Made by a program: the position numbers and the translations under genes. Of a stretch of DNA of 64,000 nt, positions 21,700-35,185 are shown one piece after another (the first letter of the stretch is position 1; every line of letters begins with the position of its first letter). The notes beneath the pieces were generated by a model, which searched no databases, was not told where the DNA came from, and was given only the letters and a program-made list of their open reading frames with translations. Location of the stretch: positions 18,922,844 to 18,986,843 of the forward strand of contig CM067075.1 in the NCBI GenBank assembly GCA_033980235.1. Direction: 5' to 3'. The DNA comes from Diadema setosum. Lineage: Eukaryota > Echinodermata > Echinoidea > Diadematoida > Diadematidae.

Positions 21700-23629
21700 A
21701 ATGCAGTGTTAAAAAAAAAAAAATCGTCACACACCATAGACGAGAATGTTATCATAGGACATTACTATTTCTCCTGTATTTCGGCTTTTCATCATACTAA
21801 CATTAGAGAGATTTAAGTCAACTTTGGACACATTTAGTTTTGGTGTTTTTTTTCTACAAAATACCCGTATAATAAGCCTAATCAATCTTGTCATAGAAAA
21901 ATTAGGCGAATTGCTAGTTCTAGTACAGCTAAATATAGGCTATCCAGCCATCCTGACAGATTGAAAATCAAACAAACAAAAAAATAAGACTACATCAAAC
22001 AGAGTTTTGCCAAACTTCAACAAAATGTACCGACATCTCATCCATTAGTTACAACTGATTGTTGTCATATTGGACAAAAAATTTGGTGTTCAAAACAATC
22101 ACAGATTCGATATCAACACGAAAGCATTCTCTACACCATAAATGTGCAATTCATCAAATTCGTTTCCAATACATCACATTTGTTTAAAAAAAGGGGGGCG
22201 TTGCACAAAATAGCCTTACAGTAACTCTTAAACTGAAATGGAGACAGGCAGAGTTCAACTGTACAGTTGCAAAGAATACACGAAGGTAACGTAACTAGCA
22301 TATTTCTCTTAGTTTGCATAAAATAAGTTTACGAAAACCGACAAAAAAACAATCATCGCGAAATCTTGTCAAAGATACGCCACTGCCTGCCTTAATGTGA
22401 CAGGCTTATTGTAATAAAACTAACGATATTCACAGAAAATGATTTCACTACGATATACTCTTCTGTCCCTTGTAAGATATCTACATTAAAGTCTCCATCA
22501 TCGCAATATGCAAATTGAAATTCACCGAAAGTATGTAATCCAAAAAATGTAATGCAAGAAACTCGATTGATTTCCAGGTTTGACAATACGGTACAGTTTT
22601 GAAATCGCGCGTTATGATTCTCTTGTTGCACACGATTTTGTGAAACCTAACTGGTCTGACAGAGACACTGTTTATCAAATTTCGTACCTGCGTGTTCTTG
22701 TTTCTCAGTCTAACTGGGCATTCCCTCTTCCAGTCTTCCTCCTTTCTACATCGAAAACATGACTTGCGATTTTGCTGTCGTGCTTGCCTCCGCTCAGCCT
22801 ATATCTGTCAAACAAGTACCTTCATCGTCTTCCCCATCTCAATAGCCCAGGTTGGTCTTTCTTGACGATGATTTTTCGCTTTCACTTTTGTGTGAGAATC
22901 CTGTTATAAAGCAGTTCGTGATAATGCATGGCGAAGAAAGCAACCGTAAGTACACTAATTCCACACTACCTTCAGTTATTCTGGGGTTTTTCTCAGAACG
23001 CTTCAAATCTACCCCTCTCCCACAATTCATCCACTATTTTTGGACTTTATATTCTAGTTCTAAAGTCAATGTTCTTGTTCCTTGTGTGTCTGCTTTTTTA
23101 TTCATTTTGTAAAATCAAACTTATTTCGACTTGCTACCACTAAAATACATTAAAAACAATATCAACAAAAATAAATTCAGGCATTGGCAATTTTTTTTTC
23201 TGAACTTCAAAACATTGTCACCGTATGGACATATTCAGATACTACGTATTTTACCTAAACTGCATTATCATGTGTCACAATCATCATTACTCAACTCAAA
23301 ATCATGATTATGCTTTCAATATCAACTTTAACGTTACGGACATCATCAAAAATATTGCCAACACTCGATCATTACGACATGATATCCACAATACAAACAG
23401 CAAAATTGCTTTCAGCATCTTACCTTAAAAACATTTTCTGCCAACTGACACGCACGATTTTCTAAAAAAAAAAAAAAAAAACTGCTACACGATGAGTACC
23501 TGTGTATGACGAAGTTGAAGAAACCGCCATCATGTTCATCGGTGACGAAGTGATAATGTCGAATTGTAGGAGCCTCTACAGCAATTGCATGTAGTTCTGA
23601 ACAATTCTCCTACTCACTATCAAGTTATT
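21700..23629. other. No gene seen
   Basis: AT-rich sequence with A-runs (about 21710, 23465-23480). Short open frames show no domain or splice-consistent structure. Confidence 0.5.
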
Positions 23630-23990
23630 TTATACCCTTCCACACACATGTTTTACCCTAACATCGTAATCAACGATATCTTTCAATGTGACTATCATCA
23701 TTCTTCACGTATTTCCTAACTCAGCAACAAATCACACCAGTCGATGCTCTCTCCCCTTCACCCGACGCATTATAAACGATATGAACAAGATTGTCAAATT
23801 TCAATTTTGCCTATGAAATACCGTCACATTTTCACCGTTCACCAACAATCACTACCATCATATCTATGTCGTACACCTGACGTTTACCTATATCTTTCCC
23901 ACATTCACTACCACCACACTTTTATCTCTCTGTTTTCTCATACCCTCACCTTTTTTCCATCTCATCTTGGTTTTGCGCATACCCTATGTG
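23630..23990. repeat. Dispersed repeat, copy 1 (pair with 26080-26420)
   Basis: Shares with 26080-26420 the ordered phrases 'ccatcattcttcacgtattt' (or close), 'ataaacgatatgaacaa', 'tgtcaaatttcaattttg', 'caacaatcactaccatca' and 'cataccctca' before a T-run. Identity is moderate, so the duplication is old. No protein is recognised. Confidence 0.75.
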
Positions 23991-24429
23991 CATGTTCTCC
24001 ATTTTCTTGATGTATTGAAACCACTCCATGACTGGCTTCCCGTCTGAATATCTCGAAGGCGTTACCCTCAGGTAGGAGCAAACCCATATTCTTTTGTGGA
24101 TTGCGTGTTTACACCAAATAACACGCTGCAGCTATAGTGAAGCATTTTGTAAGGGTATGTATGGCAATATCGTCAGAATCTCGTAGTAATGTCAATAACG
24201 AGCGATCTAAATCGCAAGCAGCAGTGACACAAAATATCTAAGTCACTGGTAACCTAAATCCCACCTCCCTTAACAACTTTGCTTGCCGAAAGCAACCTCT
24301 CTGCTAGGGCCTATACCGATTTAAAAAATGGACAAATATGCCTGGGTTCTGATACTCAAAATTTTTAAATTGTATATTTCTGTTATGGTAGACATTGGAA
24401 CTTTGTATTCCCTTTTTCCTTTCGCGTCA

Positions 24430-24471
<42 letters not shown>

Positions 24472-24474
24472 AAA
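24430..24474. repeat. (CAA)n microsatellite
   Basis: About fifteen CAA repeats. It makes a spurious poly-Gln frame on the plus strand and a poly-Val/Cys frame on the minus strand. Confidence 0.97.
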
Positions 24475-25018
24475 CAATGCACATATACAAGAATATCTTT
24501 TGTTTCAGCTCTAACAGCACAAATGTGTTTGGTATTCTTATCAGCCAGAGGCAAAGGCAAAAATATGATAAAGTCGACGAAGCGCGTTTAATTAAAAAAA
24601 AAAAAAGACACAAACATTGGCACGATCTTTTTACCGATAGAAATAAGATTTGGCGCTATACAGATTCTTTATAGATACTTTTGAACAAAATAACCCCCGT
24701 AGCGTTTAAACTGTGCGCTAAAATCGACTTTCGATTCATCACCAAACAGCCCCTTGCAAAACTCGTCAGCGTTGTCTTCTGAAAATATTTTTTTTTTCTT
24801 TCATCACCGCGTAATATTTGACACTCCCTCTCCAAATCACAGTCGCAACATTCGCTGTATGACTTTTGTGCGATGCAATAATTTGGTTCCTGTTGGCCTG
24901 TGCTTTGAGTACACTCGAAGTCAAAATATAAACTTGCTCGGACCAACTGCGTCTTGCAATTTACCGTATTTATCGTACACTGCGACCATATCAGACTTTT
25001 TTATGTAGCATTTATAAT

Positions 25019-25460
25019 CGTGCCAGTCGAATTTGTTACGTCTACAAAAAACAACAACAACAAAACAAAACAAAAATCAAAACGAAACAAGAAACAAACA
25101 AATAAACAAAAAAAAAAAAAAAAATCGCCACAGACGTGTTGTGTGCGTTTCTGTTACTGCTGTGCAATCATTTCGACAGTTCGATGGACATTCTTCAGTC
25201 TTGCATATAAACGGCATGAAAATTTACACTTCAGCAATATTTACATTGATATTCGTGCCAGTCGAATTTGTTACGTCTACAAAAAACAATAACAAAAAAA
25301 AAAAAAACAACAAACAAACAAAAAACTCGCCACAGACGTGTTGTTTGTGTGTGTTTCTGTTACTGTTGTGCAATCATTTCGTCAGTTCGATGGACATTCT
25401 TCAGTCTTGCTTGCATAGACGGCATGTAAATTTACACTTCAGCAATATTTTTTGTCGTAC
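25019..25460. repeat. Two-copy tandem duplication, period 235 bp
   Basis: Copies start at 25019 and 25254 with CGTGCCAGTCGAATTTGTTA. Each continues through an A/C-rich tract, 'cgccacagacgtgttgt' and 'ttcgatggacattcttcagt', and ends at 'cacttcagcaatattt'. The two are highly similar except in the A-rich tract. Confidence 0.92.
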
Positions 25461-26079
25461 CAGACCATTCACAATGCGCAAAAGACAAACCTAAACATCA
25501 AAGCGTTTATTTCTTAAAGTCAAATCAAAGTGCTCTTCATGACTCTCTCAAATATCGCGTGCTCACGATCTTCTGGGCCAGCTTAGACTGTGTTTAAAGA
25601 AAAAGTCCATACAATTTTCATAATGTCATAACATGTAGTATATAAATCGACAGCTACATGTCTAGATTTGTAAATCTATTGTCGTGCTTGAGCCGAAATA
25701 CCGCTACTCTGAAAAAATATATATATCACTCAACAAGGATACTGACAAAGAAGCTCACATATTTCAGAAATGTACCAATGTAAATTCCATTACATCGCCT
25801 CTGTAAATTTTATGCATGCTTTTTTCTTTTGTTCTGCTTCCTTGAGCCCGCACTCATGCTCTCATATGGCGAAGCTGTCATGTTTTTTCCGTGTAATTTG
25901 TCTTAAATTTTGGAAAATACTCTTATTCCTCATCCAAAGCACTGATCCCACACACCATGGACAGCAAATATTTTTTATCGGTGTCTGCTATCACCAACTG
26001 AAAATTCCTTAATCAAAGATAATGACTGTCAAAATTATCGTCTCTACAAATACAATACATTACACTTATAGTTCTGATG

Positions 26080-26420
26080 TTTTCCCCCTCCACATCACCC
26101 ATGTTATTCATACACTTTACAACCATGCACAGCTTCCCCTTTCCATCATAATCAATTCTATCATTGAACGTAACTACCATCATTCTTCACGTATTTCCTT
26201 GCTCTCCCACATTTCACACAACACGCTATAAACGATGTGAACAAATATGTCAAACTTCAACTTGACCAATAAAATACCGATATAATTTCACAGTTTGCCA
26301 ACAATCACAACCATCAACTCTTTCTCATACACCTGACACGTTACTCCATTACCCTTATATTTTTCCCCTTTCACTACCATCATATTTTCATATCGCACCC
26401 CATTCATACCCTCATTTTTT
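26080..26420. repeat. Dispersed repeat, copy 2 (pair with 23630-23990)
   Basis: Direct-orientation counterpart of 23630-23990 with the same order of phrases and the same T-run end. Confidence 0.75.
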
Positions 26421-26964
26421 TTTACGACTTCCCCCAGAGCAAGGGATTAAGCCCCCCAACTCTATCTATACGCCACTCAATCTATATACCAATACCTATT
26501 CTTCTTTGTTATTAATACCTCCGGACTGAATATTAATATCTCATAAAAAAGGTAATATCTAACAATCTGGCGTATAGTGCATAATATTGTTTGCCTGGTT
26601 TAACACTCAATTATCAAATCTTTCGAATTTAGTATTTGTCAATTGCGTGTTTCTGCCTGTTTAGTCGCATTTTACAGTTAAAGAAGTACCTATTTTACTA
26701 CATTCCTTCGTATGTCCTATATAAATTTATATTGTTTGCACATTGTACAATAAATACGCTGCTGAAAATATTGGATGTGCAGCGCTTTGCTGCTGGCTAG
26801 GTATGTTGTATTTTAGGAATGATGCATACTTAAACATAAGTGCTGTCTTAGGTCAAAGCAATACCTGCGGTAGAGTGCATAACACTCTCGGCGGCATGGG
26901 GCATGAGCAAAAGAAAAGATTCTCGTTTCTTCTCCTTCTCTGACACCCCCATGCTACTGTCAAT

Positions 26965-27513
26965 GGCTGCGTTTATCAACACCTTTTCCGGCAGAAACAG
27001 GTTATCCAAACAGCTTTCAAGGAATTTTTACGAGTTGATAAACGCAAAGCCGTTTTGAAAGCCCTTTAGGAAAGCCTTTTCCGAAAGGGTGCGTTTATCA
27101 ACTCTCCTTTTTCGGCAGAAACAGGTTATCCAAACAGCTTTCAATGAATTTTTACGAGTTGATAAACGCAAAGCTGTTTTGAAAGCCCTTTAGGAAAGCC
27201 TTTTCGAAAGCCGCAAATTTGTGGCGATCCAAACAGGTTTCCTAAACAGGTTATCAGAAACCTGTTTGTAAAAGCCTTTTGGAAGATGATAAACGCAAAG
27301 CTGTTTTGAAACGGCTTTGTAGTCTTCTACTTCAGTACTTGCACTTCTCCTCGGGTCGAATAGCGCAATGCAGCTGTGCAGTGACAGGCCAGTTAAAAAA
27401 TCGTGTTCGTGAAGAGAGTTGATAAACGCAACTATTTTGAAAGCCGTTTCTAAAGGGCTTTGGAAAGGGCTATCGAAAGCCGTTTAAACAGGGGAAAGTT
27501 GATAAACGCAGCC
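26965..27513. mobile_element. GCGTTTATCAAC MITE family, copy 1
   Basis: The ends are GGCTGCGTTTATCAAC and its inverse GTTGATAAACGCAGCC. The interior repeats the same core in both orientations and carries 'aaacaggttatccaaacag' and 'tttgaaagccctttaggaaa' units. Homology to the other copies continues past the right end to about 27640, so the unit here may be a truncated form of the 864-bp version at 35584-36447. Confidence 0.88.
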
Positions 27514-27704
27514 AAAGTCTCATGCTGCCACTCAGAAATATTTGGAAGTATGTGCTAAACTGGAGCTGCCTCACTGATAGGAAGACAATAAGATTCATGT
27601 GGCATTGCATCATGACTCGTCACTCTCAAAGGAAGATAAACTATACTAGTTTTCAACGTTGAGGGTGTTAATATCCTGAATAGCGAAAGATACAGGCAGA
27701 GGGT

Positions 27705-27935
27705 TTGGTAGCCAGACTAAAATTGGCCGCGCAATTGGCCGCGCATTACTTGGCCCAGTTTGCGTTTACACCAAGAAAAGGCCGGGCTCGGCCGCGGCCG
27801 AGCCGCGGCCGAGACCACCTTCAGAGCGAGGCCAATTTAATGCGAGGCCAATTTTGGCCTCGCGTTTGGCCTTTTGCGCGTTTACACTGAAGCGGGGCTG
27901 GGCACGGCCGCGGCCGAGCCTCGCACTGTAAGCGG
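27705..27935. repeat. GC-rich inverted-repeat patch
   Basis: A CpG-rich island of GGCCGCGGCC and CGAGGCCAATTT phrases. Two similar half units each contain GCGTTTACAC followed by CGGCCGCGGCCGAGCC. Composition is very unlike the surrounding AT-rich DNA. It is probably a small MITE; the open frame across it is not credible as a gene. Confidence 0.7.
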
Positions 27936-28830
27936 GGTCTAACTACTGCAGAAAACAAAGAACTTCAAACTTGGTGATTGTTATGGACCATTCTTAAGCA
28001 TAAGCAACGGATTCGAACGCATCTCCATTTTTTTTTATTCGTTTGGGCATTCGTTGTCTCGATATGCCTTTAGAGAAGGAGCGAAATCTCTTCGCACTTT
28101 GTGCAATTTTTTCGTAGATTCATTGCATGACAATTCTTGAATACTTACAGACACTCCACTGTCTTTGACTGTGCTCTAAGCCGCCCTTTTACAGAGTTTG
28201 AATATATCATGGAGACCTCCGTTCAGAAGAAATGTGGAAATCCTGTGTGGGACTTGGGGGTAAACAAATCCCTTCAGTTTTTCTTCATAAAAAAATCGAT
28301 CAACTACCTTGCCCACAAAATGGCTTCGTTTGGGAAGTTTAGAACTTGAATGTGAAATCTTTCTGATTATGAAATGTAATTGGCTAAAGCAGGGCCCTAC
28401 TTATGTGTAAACTTAAGTATCATGTTACAGTTAACGATCCGAAGTATGCCTACATTTTTTTAACTGGTTTTTGTTCACGTGTCCTGTTCTCTGTACAACA
28501 TTGCTGCCGAAAGTATTGAAAGGGGCATCGAACTGCTGCTCGTTCGGTTTGCTGTGATTGAGAAACTATGCATATTTAAACAGGAACGCTGTGTTTCGTC
28601 AAAGCAACTCATCACCACCAGCGATAGATCTCATTAATTCTTCCCTGCACGGAGCGACATTCGTCATTAAGAAGATAGGGATTTTCAACTTTTCGTCGAG
28701 GCGGCACACTGAAATTCAAAATGGCGGCCATTCGATCTGTTTGTCAGACATTTCAAATCCATCCGTCACATGAATGTCCAAAATGTCCAAAAGTCCTTTC
28801 GTACGAAATATTATTGCCACAAGTCATTTA

Positions 28831-30800
28831 GGGTGCGTTTATCAACTCCTTTTCTCGGCAGAAACAGGTTATCCAAACAGCTTTCAAGGAATTTTTACGA
28901 GTTGATAAACGCAAAGCTGTTTTGAAAGCCCTTTAGGAAAGCCTTTTACGAAAGGGTGCGTTTATCAACTCTCCTTTCTCGGCAGAAACGGGTTATCCAA
29001 ACAGCTTTCAAGGAATTTTAACGAGTTGATAAACGCAAAGCTCTTTTGAAAGCCCTTTAGGAAAGCCTTTTCGAAAGCCCCAAATTTGTGGCGATCCAAA
29101 CAGGTTTCCTAAACAGGTTTTCAGAAACCTGTTTGTAAAAGCCTTTTGGAAGTTGATAAACGCAAAGCTGTTTTGAAACGGCTTTGTAGTCTTGTACTTC
29201 AGGCACGCCTTATGACCTCTTCTCCTCTGGTCGAATTGCGCAATGCAGCTGTGCAGTGACAGGCCAGTTAAAAAAATCGTGTTCGCGAAGAGAGTTGATA
29301 AACGCAACTATTTTGAAAGCCGTTTCTAAAGGGCTTTGGAAAGGGCTATCGAAAGCCGTTTAAACAGGGGAGAGTTGATAAACGCAGCCAAAGTCGCATG
29401 CCGCCACTCAGAAATATTTGAAGTATGTGCTAAACTGGAGCTGCCTCACAGATAGGAAGACAATTGATTCATGTGGCATTGCATCATGACTCGTCACTCT
29501 CAAAGGAAGATATGTCTTTATTATGGTAATTGCTTTTCGCCGTCCCTAATTCTTAGAAAACAAGCGGCACATTAATAGTACAGGCAGTCAGGGCTTTGGA
29601 AAGGGCTCTCGAAAGGGCTAAGGGTGGGATTTCACGGAGCACGCGAACGATTCGCGAAGGACGCGAATGACAAAATCCAACATTCGGAATAGTTTTTCTC
29701 CGAATGTGTTCCGACAATGAAGCCGAAAACTATTCTTGCGCAATTTGTGCGAAATTCCCACGACGTATGTGCGATTGTCGTGTGTATCATTGCTAAAGTA
29801 CAGCAAGTTACGTACACGAAGAACACGCGACGGAAATGCGAACAACGAAACATTTTCAACAATCATGGGAGAAAATGTAGCAAGGAGAGGTGGAAGCAAG
29901 AAAAAAAAATTCAACTCAAAACAGCTTTCTTGAGTTGAATTTTTTTTCTTTCCTGTATTTCTCCTTTCTTTTTCTCTCATTTCTCTATCGTGTGTTTGCC
30001 TACATTTTTTCCCCCTAGGACGTATCTCCACTAGTAAAGCATTTGATCTTTTTTTTTTGCAGTTCCTCCAACCCATAATCTCTATAGTTCAAATGAAATT
30101 TACATACTTAAGATTGATTTTAAGTGTATTCTGCAATTTTTTTTTGTATATCAAATATTCTTTCTCTTTGCTAGTCTTTGATTTCTTTTGTTACTATAGT
30201 TGTTAATATTGTTTGATGTTTAGATGTATGCTAAGATTTTTATTTGTAGAAAACGTACAGGGCATACATCCCCCAAACGTGCGCTAAACGTTCGCGAGAA
30301 TGTCTCAAAAGGTACGCGAACAGTTTGCGATTACGTCGTAAAATGATCGGAAAAACTTCGCAGATTTCGCGTAACATACGCGAGACATTCTCCAAAGTTT
30401 CGGAGTCTGTTTGGGGTTTCACGAACATTTTGCGAACATTGCGCGTGTCTTGCGAAGGTCTTGCGCATATGACGAAGCTTTAAAGACACTTTCGAGAACA
30501 ATTCACGAGCAAATACCGACTAAGTGTGCGGAAAAAGTTCGCAAAAAATTTCAAACTTTCTTGAAATTCTCGCCGAAGTAAAAACTACATTCGCGAACAA
30601 TTGACGACGCTTTCGAACCCTCACGTTTGTTTGGCGATCTTTTGCAGACTAAAATGCGAATGCTGGATTTTGCCATTCGCGTCATTCGCAAATCGTTCGC
30701 GTGCTCCGTGAAATCCCACCCTAAGGAAAGGGCTTTCGAAAGGGCTATCGAAAGGGCTATCGAAAGCCGTTTAAACAGGGGAAAGTTGATAAACACAGCC
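28831..30800. mobile_element. GCGTTTATCAAC MITE family, copy 2, split by a nested insertion
   Basis: The element begins GGGTGCGTTTATCAAC and ends GTTGATAAACACAGCC, flanked by TTA on both sides (28828-28830 and 30801-30803). Removing the nested element at 29622-30721 and one TAA leaves 867 bp, close to the 864 bp of the intact copy at 35584-36447 and nearly identical to it. A 3-bp TTA duplication with GG-starting ends suggests a PIF/Harbinger-type MITE (inference). Confidence 0.88.
29622..30721. mobile_element. 1.1-kb element with long GGGTGGGATTTCACGG termini, inserted into a MITE
   Basis: The left end GGGTGGGATTTCACGGAGCA and about 40 further bases reappear inverted at the right end (30664-30721). 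It is flanked by TAA at 29619-29621 and 30722-30724. The uninterrupted MITE copy reads 'ggctacggaaagg' at the same point, so TAA is the duplicated target. The interior is rich in CGCGAA/TTCGCG words. It includes an internal hairpin around 29910-29945 and has no transposase frame. The 3-bp duplication fits PIF/Harbinger mobilisation. Confidence 0.9.
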
Positions 30801-30803
30801 TTA

Positions 30804-33800
30804 GAAGCCAAGACAAGAATTGAATTTTTAAGCCGTATTGTTTCTTCATGGCGGCCATGATATTGGAATTCAGGATAGGGGCCGATCCAGTGGTCATGTC
30901 TCTTGGATTTTTTTTTTTTTTAAATTAGCGCCCCCAAAATACCTCTAGCAACAAATTTCATACTCTCCGCCGATGCAAGCATCTCGACTTATCTTTACAG
31001 CTACATATCTGCGCCACTACCTACATATCTGCGCCACTACCAGTCTTATTATATACATACCAACAGCATGCGTGAATTCCTGAATCTATAATACCTAACT
31101 GATGCTATAATGGATTATGTTTGGTACTATTCCAGACATGAGGCAGGGAGGTGCTAGAGAAGGAGAGACAACTACTGCTCTCCTTTGAAGTCATGCGCGG
31201 CGCCGCCGAGAAGTTATGCGTTCAACTACAGGCGTTACCCATGTGCTTTGACAAAAGAGAGCATCAATAATCGGGACTAGCGCTCTCACATCTAGAAATA
31301 CTTGCCCCTACTGCAATTCGCTCTCTCTTTCAATGTGATGGCAACAATGAATTTGTGTAATTTGAATTGGAGCAGCGAACCAAAATGCAGTGTAAAACTA
31401 ACAATTTTAACAGCAAATAGTTTAAAAGCACGCTGAAATACGCTTTAGCGGAGTACTGTATTTGAAAGATCAAAATATCCCAGATTAAAAGATTAAAAAA
31501 CTAACATGCACAAAAATATGCGCATTATTGAAAAATATTAGGATTTTAAGAGGGCCTAATTTTCATTTCATTTTGATTTGCGCATTACGAAGAAACTAGA
31601 AATACATGTTTATAATATTGAATTCTTTCCTAAACTATTCTAAATCAATTCAAGTATTTCATTTAAAATTTTACGGTGAAATAAAACTTGTAATTCAACG
31701 AAAGGTGAAATGCGTTCTTCGTCTCCGAACTTCGTCTTGCAAACCAGAGCGGTGCCGAGCATGACTTCAAAGCGTAAAGGAATGCTAGACATCCCATTGT
31801 AACGCCTTGAACCCAAACATATTGTGTTTGAATGAATTACGAAGAGTTGCCACTCCATCTCTGTAACACCTCCCTGCATGAGGAGTCTGCAGTAAACAGT
31901 TGAATCAAACACACCATTTCTAACTGTCCATTTTGCTATACTAGTTCATTTATTTCCATTTGCTATTCGTTCATTTATACTACAGTGTATAAGGGTTTGG
32001 AAGAAATCGTTCCATAGTATATAAGTGACTAATAACTGTACTTGCTTCATTCAGATAGCTAACATATTAGCGATTCCGTTAGATTTTCCATTACTCAGCA
32101 CAAACTGCACGTATCACAACGGCGTAAATCCGTACTGAGGAGTGCATGCAAGGGGGTGATCGGCGATAGTCACCATCACCACGATTACAAGCCCATAACC
32201 GGACCGGCGCAGCCTTGGGGTGGGGGGGGGGGGGGGGGGGGGGGGAGAAGAGCTTGGTGCCCCCTCCCCCCCCCCCCACACACGCACACAATATATACAG
32301 GGATCGAATGTCCCACTCTTTTGCATGAAATAATCCACAGTGGGAGGGAAGTGGCAGCAAGTTCTTGTTTTTGTTTGTTTGTTTGTTGTTGTTGTTGTTT
32401 TTTTTTGCTTGTAAGCCGACTTTTACAGACCTCCCAAAATGCAGCAAAACATTAAATATGAACCTCAGGGGACTTGTTTAGGCCACTGCTGAGAAATTTT
32501 GAAGTCAACAGTTACCTACAATTTAAATAATGCACAAAACTCAACTACTCAGTAGTTCTGTGTGTCAGCCACACTTAAGCCTTTTTGTTGCAGTCTTCTG
32601 TATTTTTTTTTTTTTATCTATAAACACAAATCTAAAAGTATAAGAGCTGATGTAATAACATATAGAGTGTCTGGCAAGAATGTATATAGAAATGTTTGTA
32701 AGTTTTGATGAACTTTCTTCACAAAATATACATAATGATGGACACACATGCAGTGCATGGGTCTGCAAAGGTAGCCTAGTAATGTACTGGAATTTACGGT
32801 GAGCCCCGAAAAAAATTCAATTCAAAATCTAACGGTCAATAAAAATGTACTAAATGTTACCTTCCACTTTCAATACTTTATGGGAGTTTCTAGAATGATA
32901 CTCTCTTCAACATACCACTGTATTTATACAACTCTTCATTTAAGGCATGCAAATGGGATTCCCTACCTTTAAAAGTATGAAGACTTTGTTGTTGTTGTTT
33001 CTCTTGTCTGTTGATTTTCTTTCTTCTTGACTGACAGGCGATTTTGACTCCCCCCCAATTCCAAAAACGTAACGTAGCCCTGAATAATGCCGAAATAAAT
33101 TCAATGAAATGGTAATATGGATCTCTATTTCTTTGTATGTAATAATGTAGTAGATATTTTCCTGTAGCTATTGTGTTTTTCAATTTTCTTGATTTAAGTC
33201 AATAAAGCAATCATCCGCAGGACCATCGTTCCGTTTCAATGATGATTTATAATGGTGGGTTGGGGAAGGATTTGGAGTTGGAATATCTGTGCGAGGGAGC
33301 GGAGCGACCGAGCGGGGGGAGGGTGTGGGAGCTGAGAGTGAGAAATATGGACAGGGTACAGGTTTTTCGCAAATAATGTATCTGTTATTAATCATCAAAA
33401 TGAATATAAGTTTGGTCTTTCAAGCCATTCAATATTTTTAATTTTTTTATTAAATTTTTATTCAATATTTTTGTTATTGATGTTTTTGCTGTGTGCTGCG
33501 ATTTTTTTAGATCCTCTGTGCCTGAAAATGTGATGAAGACGAAGACGCTTTTTTTTTTCGTGTTTATTACTGTGATTTTGTAAAAAAAAAAAAAAAAAGA
33601 AGATAGAAGATTTAAAAATTTGATTAATGTATTGAATGTCAAGGAAAGCATTCAAGTTACCTCAAACTTGCGAGCCTGAAAGGCACTTTTTTTTTTTAAA
33701 GAAGAGAAAGCACTTAAACAATGGACTAGAGACCTATTCATAATCTGAATCTTAATTTCAGTTTCAGTATAATGTTCTGTATTAGAAAATGCCCGTATTA

Positions 33801-34950
33801 AGCGCTATATTGAAAGTATCTATAAAACTATCGTTACAATTATTATCACTATTGTTATTATTGTTATCATTATTATTATTATTATCATTATTATAATCAT
33901 TATTGTTATCGTCATCATCATCAGTAATAGTAGTATAGTAGTACAAATGTATTTCTTTCATTTACCATTAATCATCTAGACATCAAACCCTATGTCCTTT
34001 CTCTTTTGCTACATTCAGCAAACACGAGGGGAAAAAAATAACCGACACAGAATCCTCGTGAAAGACTTTAAACACCGTCATTATCATAGCGATAAGAAAG
34101 ACTAAGTTTTACCCTAAAGACAATCATAATAACCTTGTACATGTTCATGTAATCTTTCAACAGACTTCAACCTTGCGATCCATAAATTGTTGTAACAACA
34201 GTGTAGAGACGTGAATAATCGACATTGTAAATCTCGCGTTTTCATCAGTGCTGCAGGCCATTTATTTCATTTGTGTCCTATCTGACCAGGCAACAAACAA
34301 AATCCTATCGCAATACATCATGTATATGCAGTAATATCCTTTATACTTTGAAGAGGGTTGATTTATTGTATCACCATCACTTATATTATGCTTTATGCAC
34401 TGTCACTTATCGTTTTTTTCTTCCTCCGCATTGCTTTATTTCTACATCATTTTCTTTTAATTTCCTTTACATTTTCGTCAGTGTGTTTTTGTGTCTTTTA
34501 GTTTAACAGCTTATTCAATTAACATCGGATCGATTTTTTTAATGTAAAACATAAGTTTAATGTTTGTAACATAATATTATTGTAACTAATCATTGTTTTG
34601 TTATGCAGGTAATATCCAAAATGCCGGAAACGGTGACAGGGGATTGTCATTGTTTCTTCAAGCTTATCTTAGTCCATGAGATAATTTAGACTAAGATTTT
34701 GACATAAGCCCACCTTCGTCAAAATGTTCGTCTTGTTCGTGAAAGTTGCGAGCCATGTGGACAGCCGTTTTTAATGACGAATTATATGTATATTGTTATG
34801 CGCTGCCTTGTATTTTGTAGGCCTTTAATTCCTTTTTTTTTTTCTGGCTTAGGCATTTGCCGTCGCTTGATATGTGGCAAAGTTTAAAGCAAAGAATACA
34901 GTTCTAAGAAGGGCTTAAATTCAAACTCCATCACTTGAAATTTACTTTAC
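30804..34950. other. Gene-free stretch with simple repeats
   Basis: No coding exon was recognised. It contains a diverged inverted pair (about 31134-31195 against 31757-31895, sharing GCATGACTTCAAAG and CACCTCCCTGC). It also has a long G-run followed by a C-run (32219-32278), T- and A-runs (33549, 33581), and a (TTA)n-like tract (33840-33900). One minus-strand frame at 31640-31912 has no known domain. Confidence 0.5.
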
Positions 34951-34984
34951 AGAACATCGAAGGGTCTATACTATTAAAAAAAAA

Positions 34985-35185
34985 AGATACTTGCACGTCT
35001 GACGCGATTTGCCAGGATGATGAGTTGTTCTGGAGTGATTTGAGACCATATGTTTTAAGTGAAGAATAGTTTCGATCATAACATGACTTTTGTTCAAGAA
35101 GAGCCCTCCCCGTTAACTCCGTTTTCAGCATTGTGGGAAGGTAAAACGTAACGTGATAATCGATCGTGCCCTTGCAATCGCATTT
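34985..35185. repeat. Dispersed repeat, uninterrupted copy
   Basis: Shares 'aggatgatgagttgttctgg' and 'agtgatttgagaccatatg' with 42520-42565, and 'cagcattgtgggaaggta' and 'cgatcgtgcccttgcaat' with 43935-44020. The second locus is the same repeat split by about 1.3 kb. On the minus strand the piece is open for 92 codons but resembles no protein known to me. Confidence 0.7.

Noticed and set aside
24321..24613. Poly-Gln, poly-Cys and poly-Val frames
   Set aside because: Produced by the (CAA)n microsatellite in three frames; no conserved flanks.
31640..31912. 90-codon minus-strand frame possibly an exon
   Set aside because: No domain, no convincing splice signals, and it overlaps a diverged inverted repeat.
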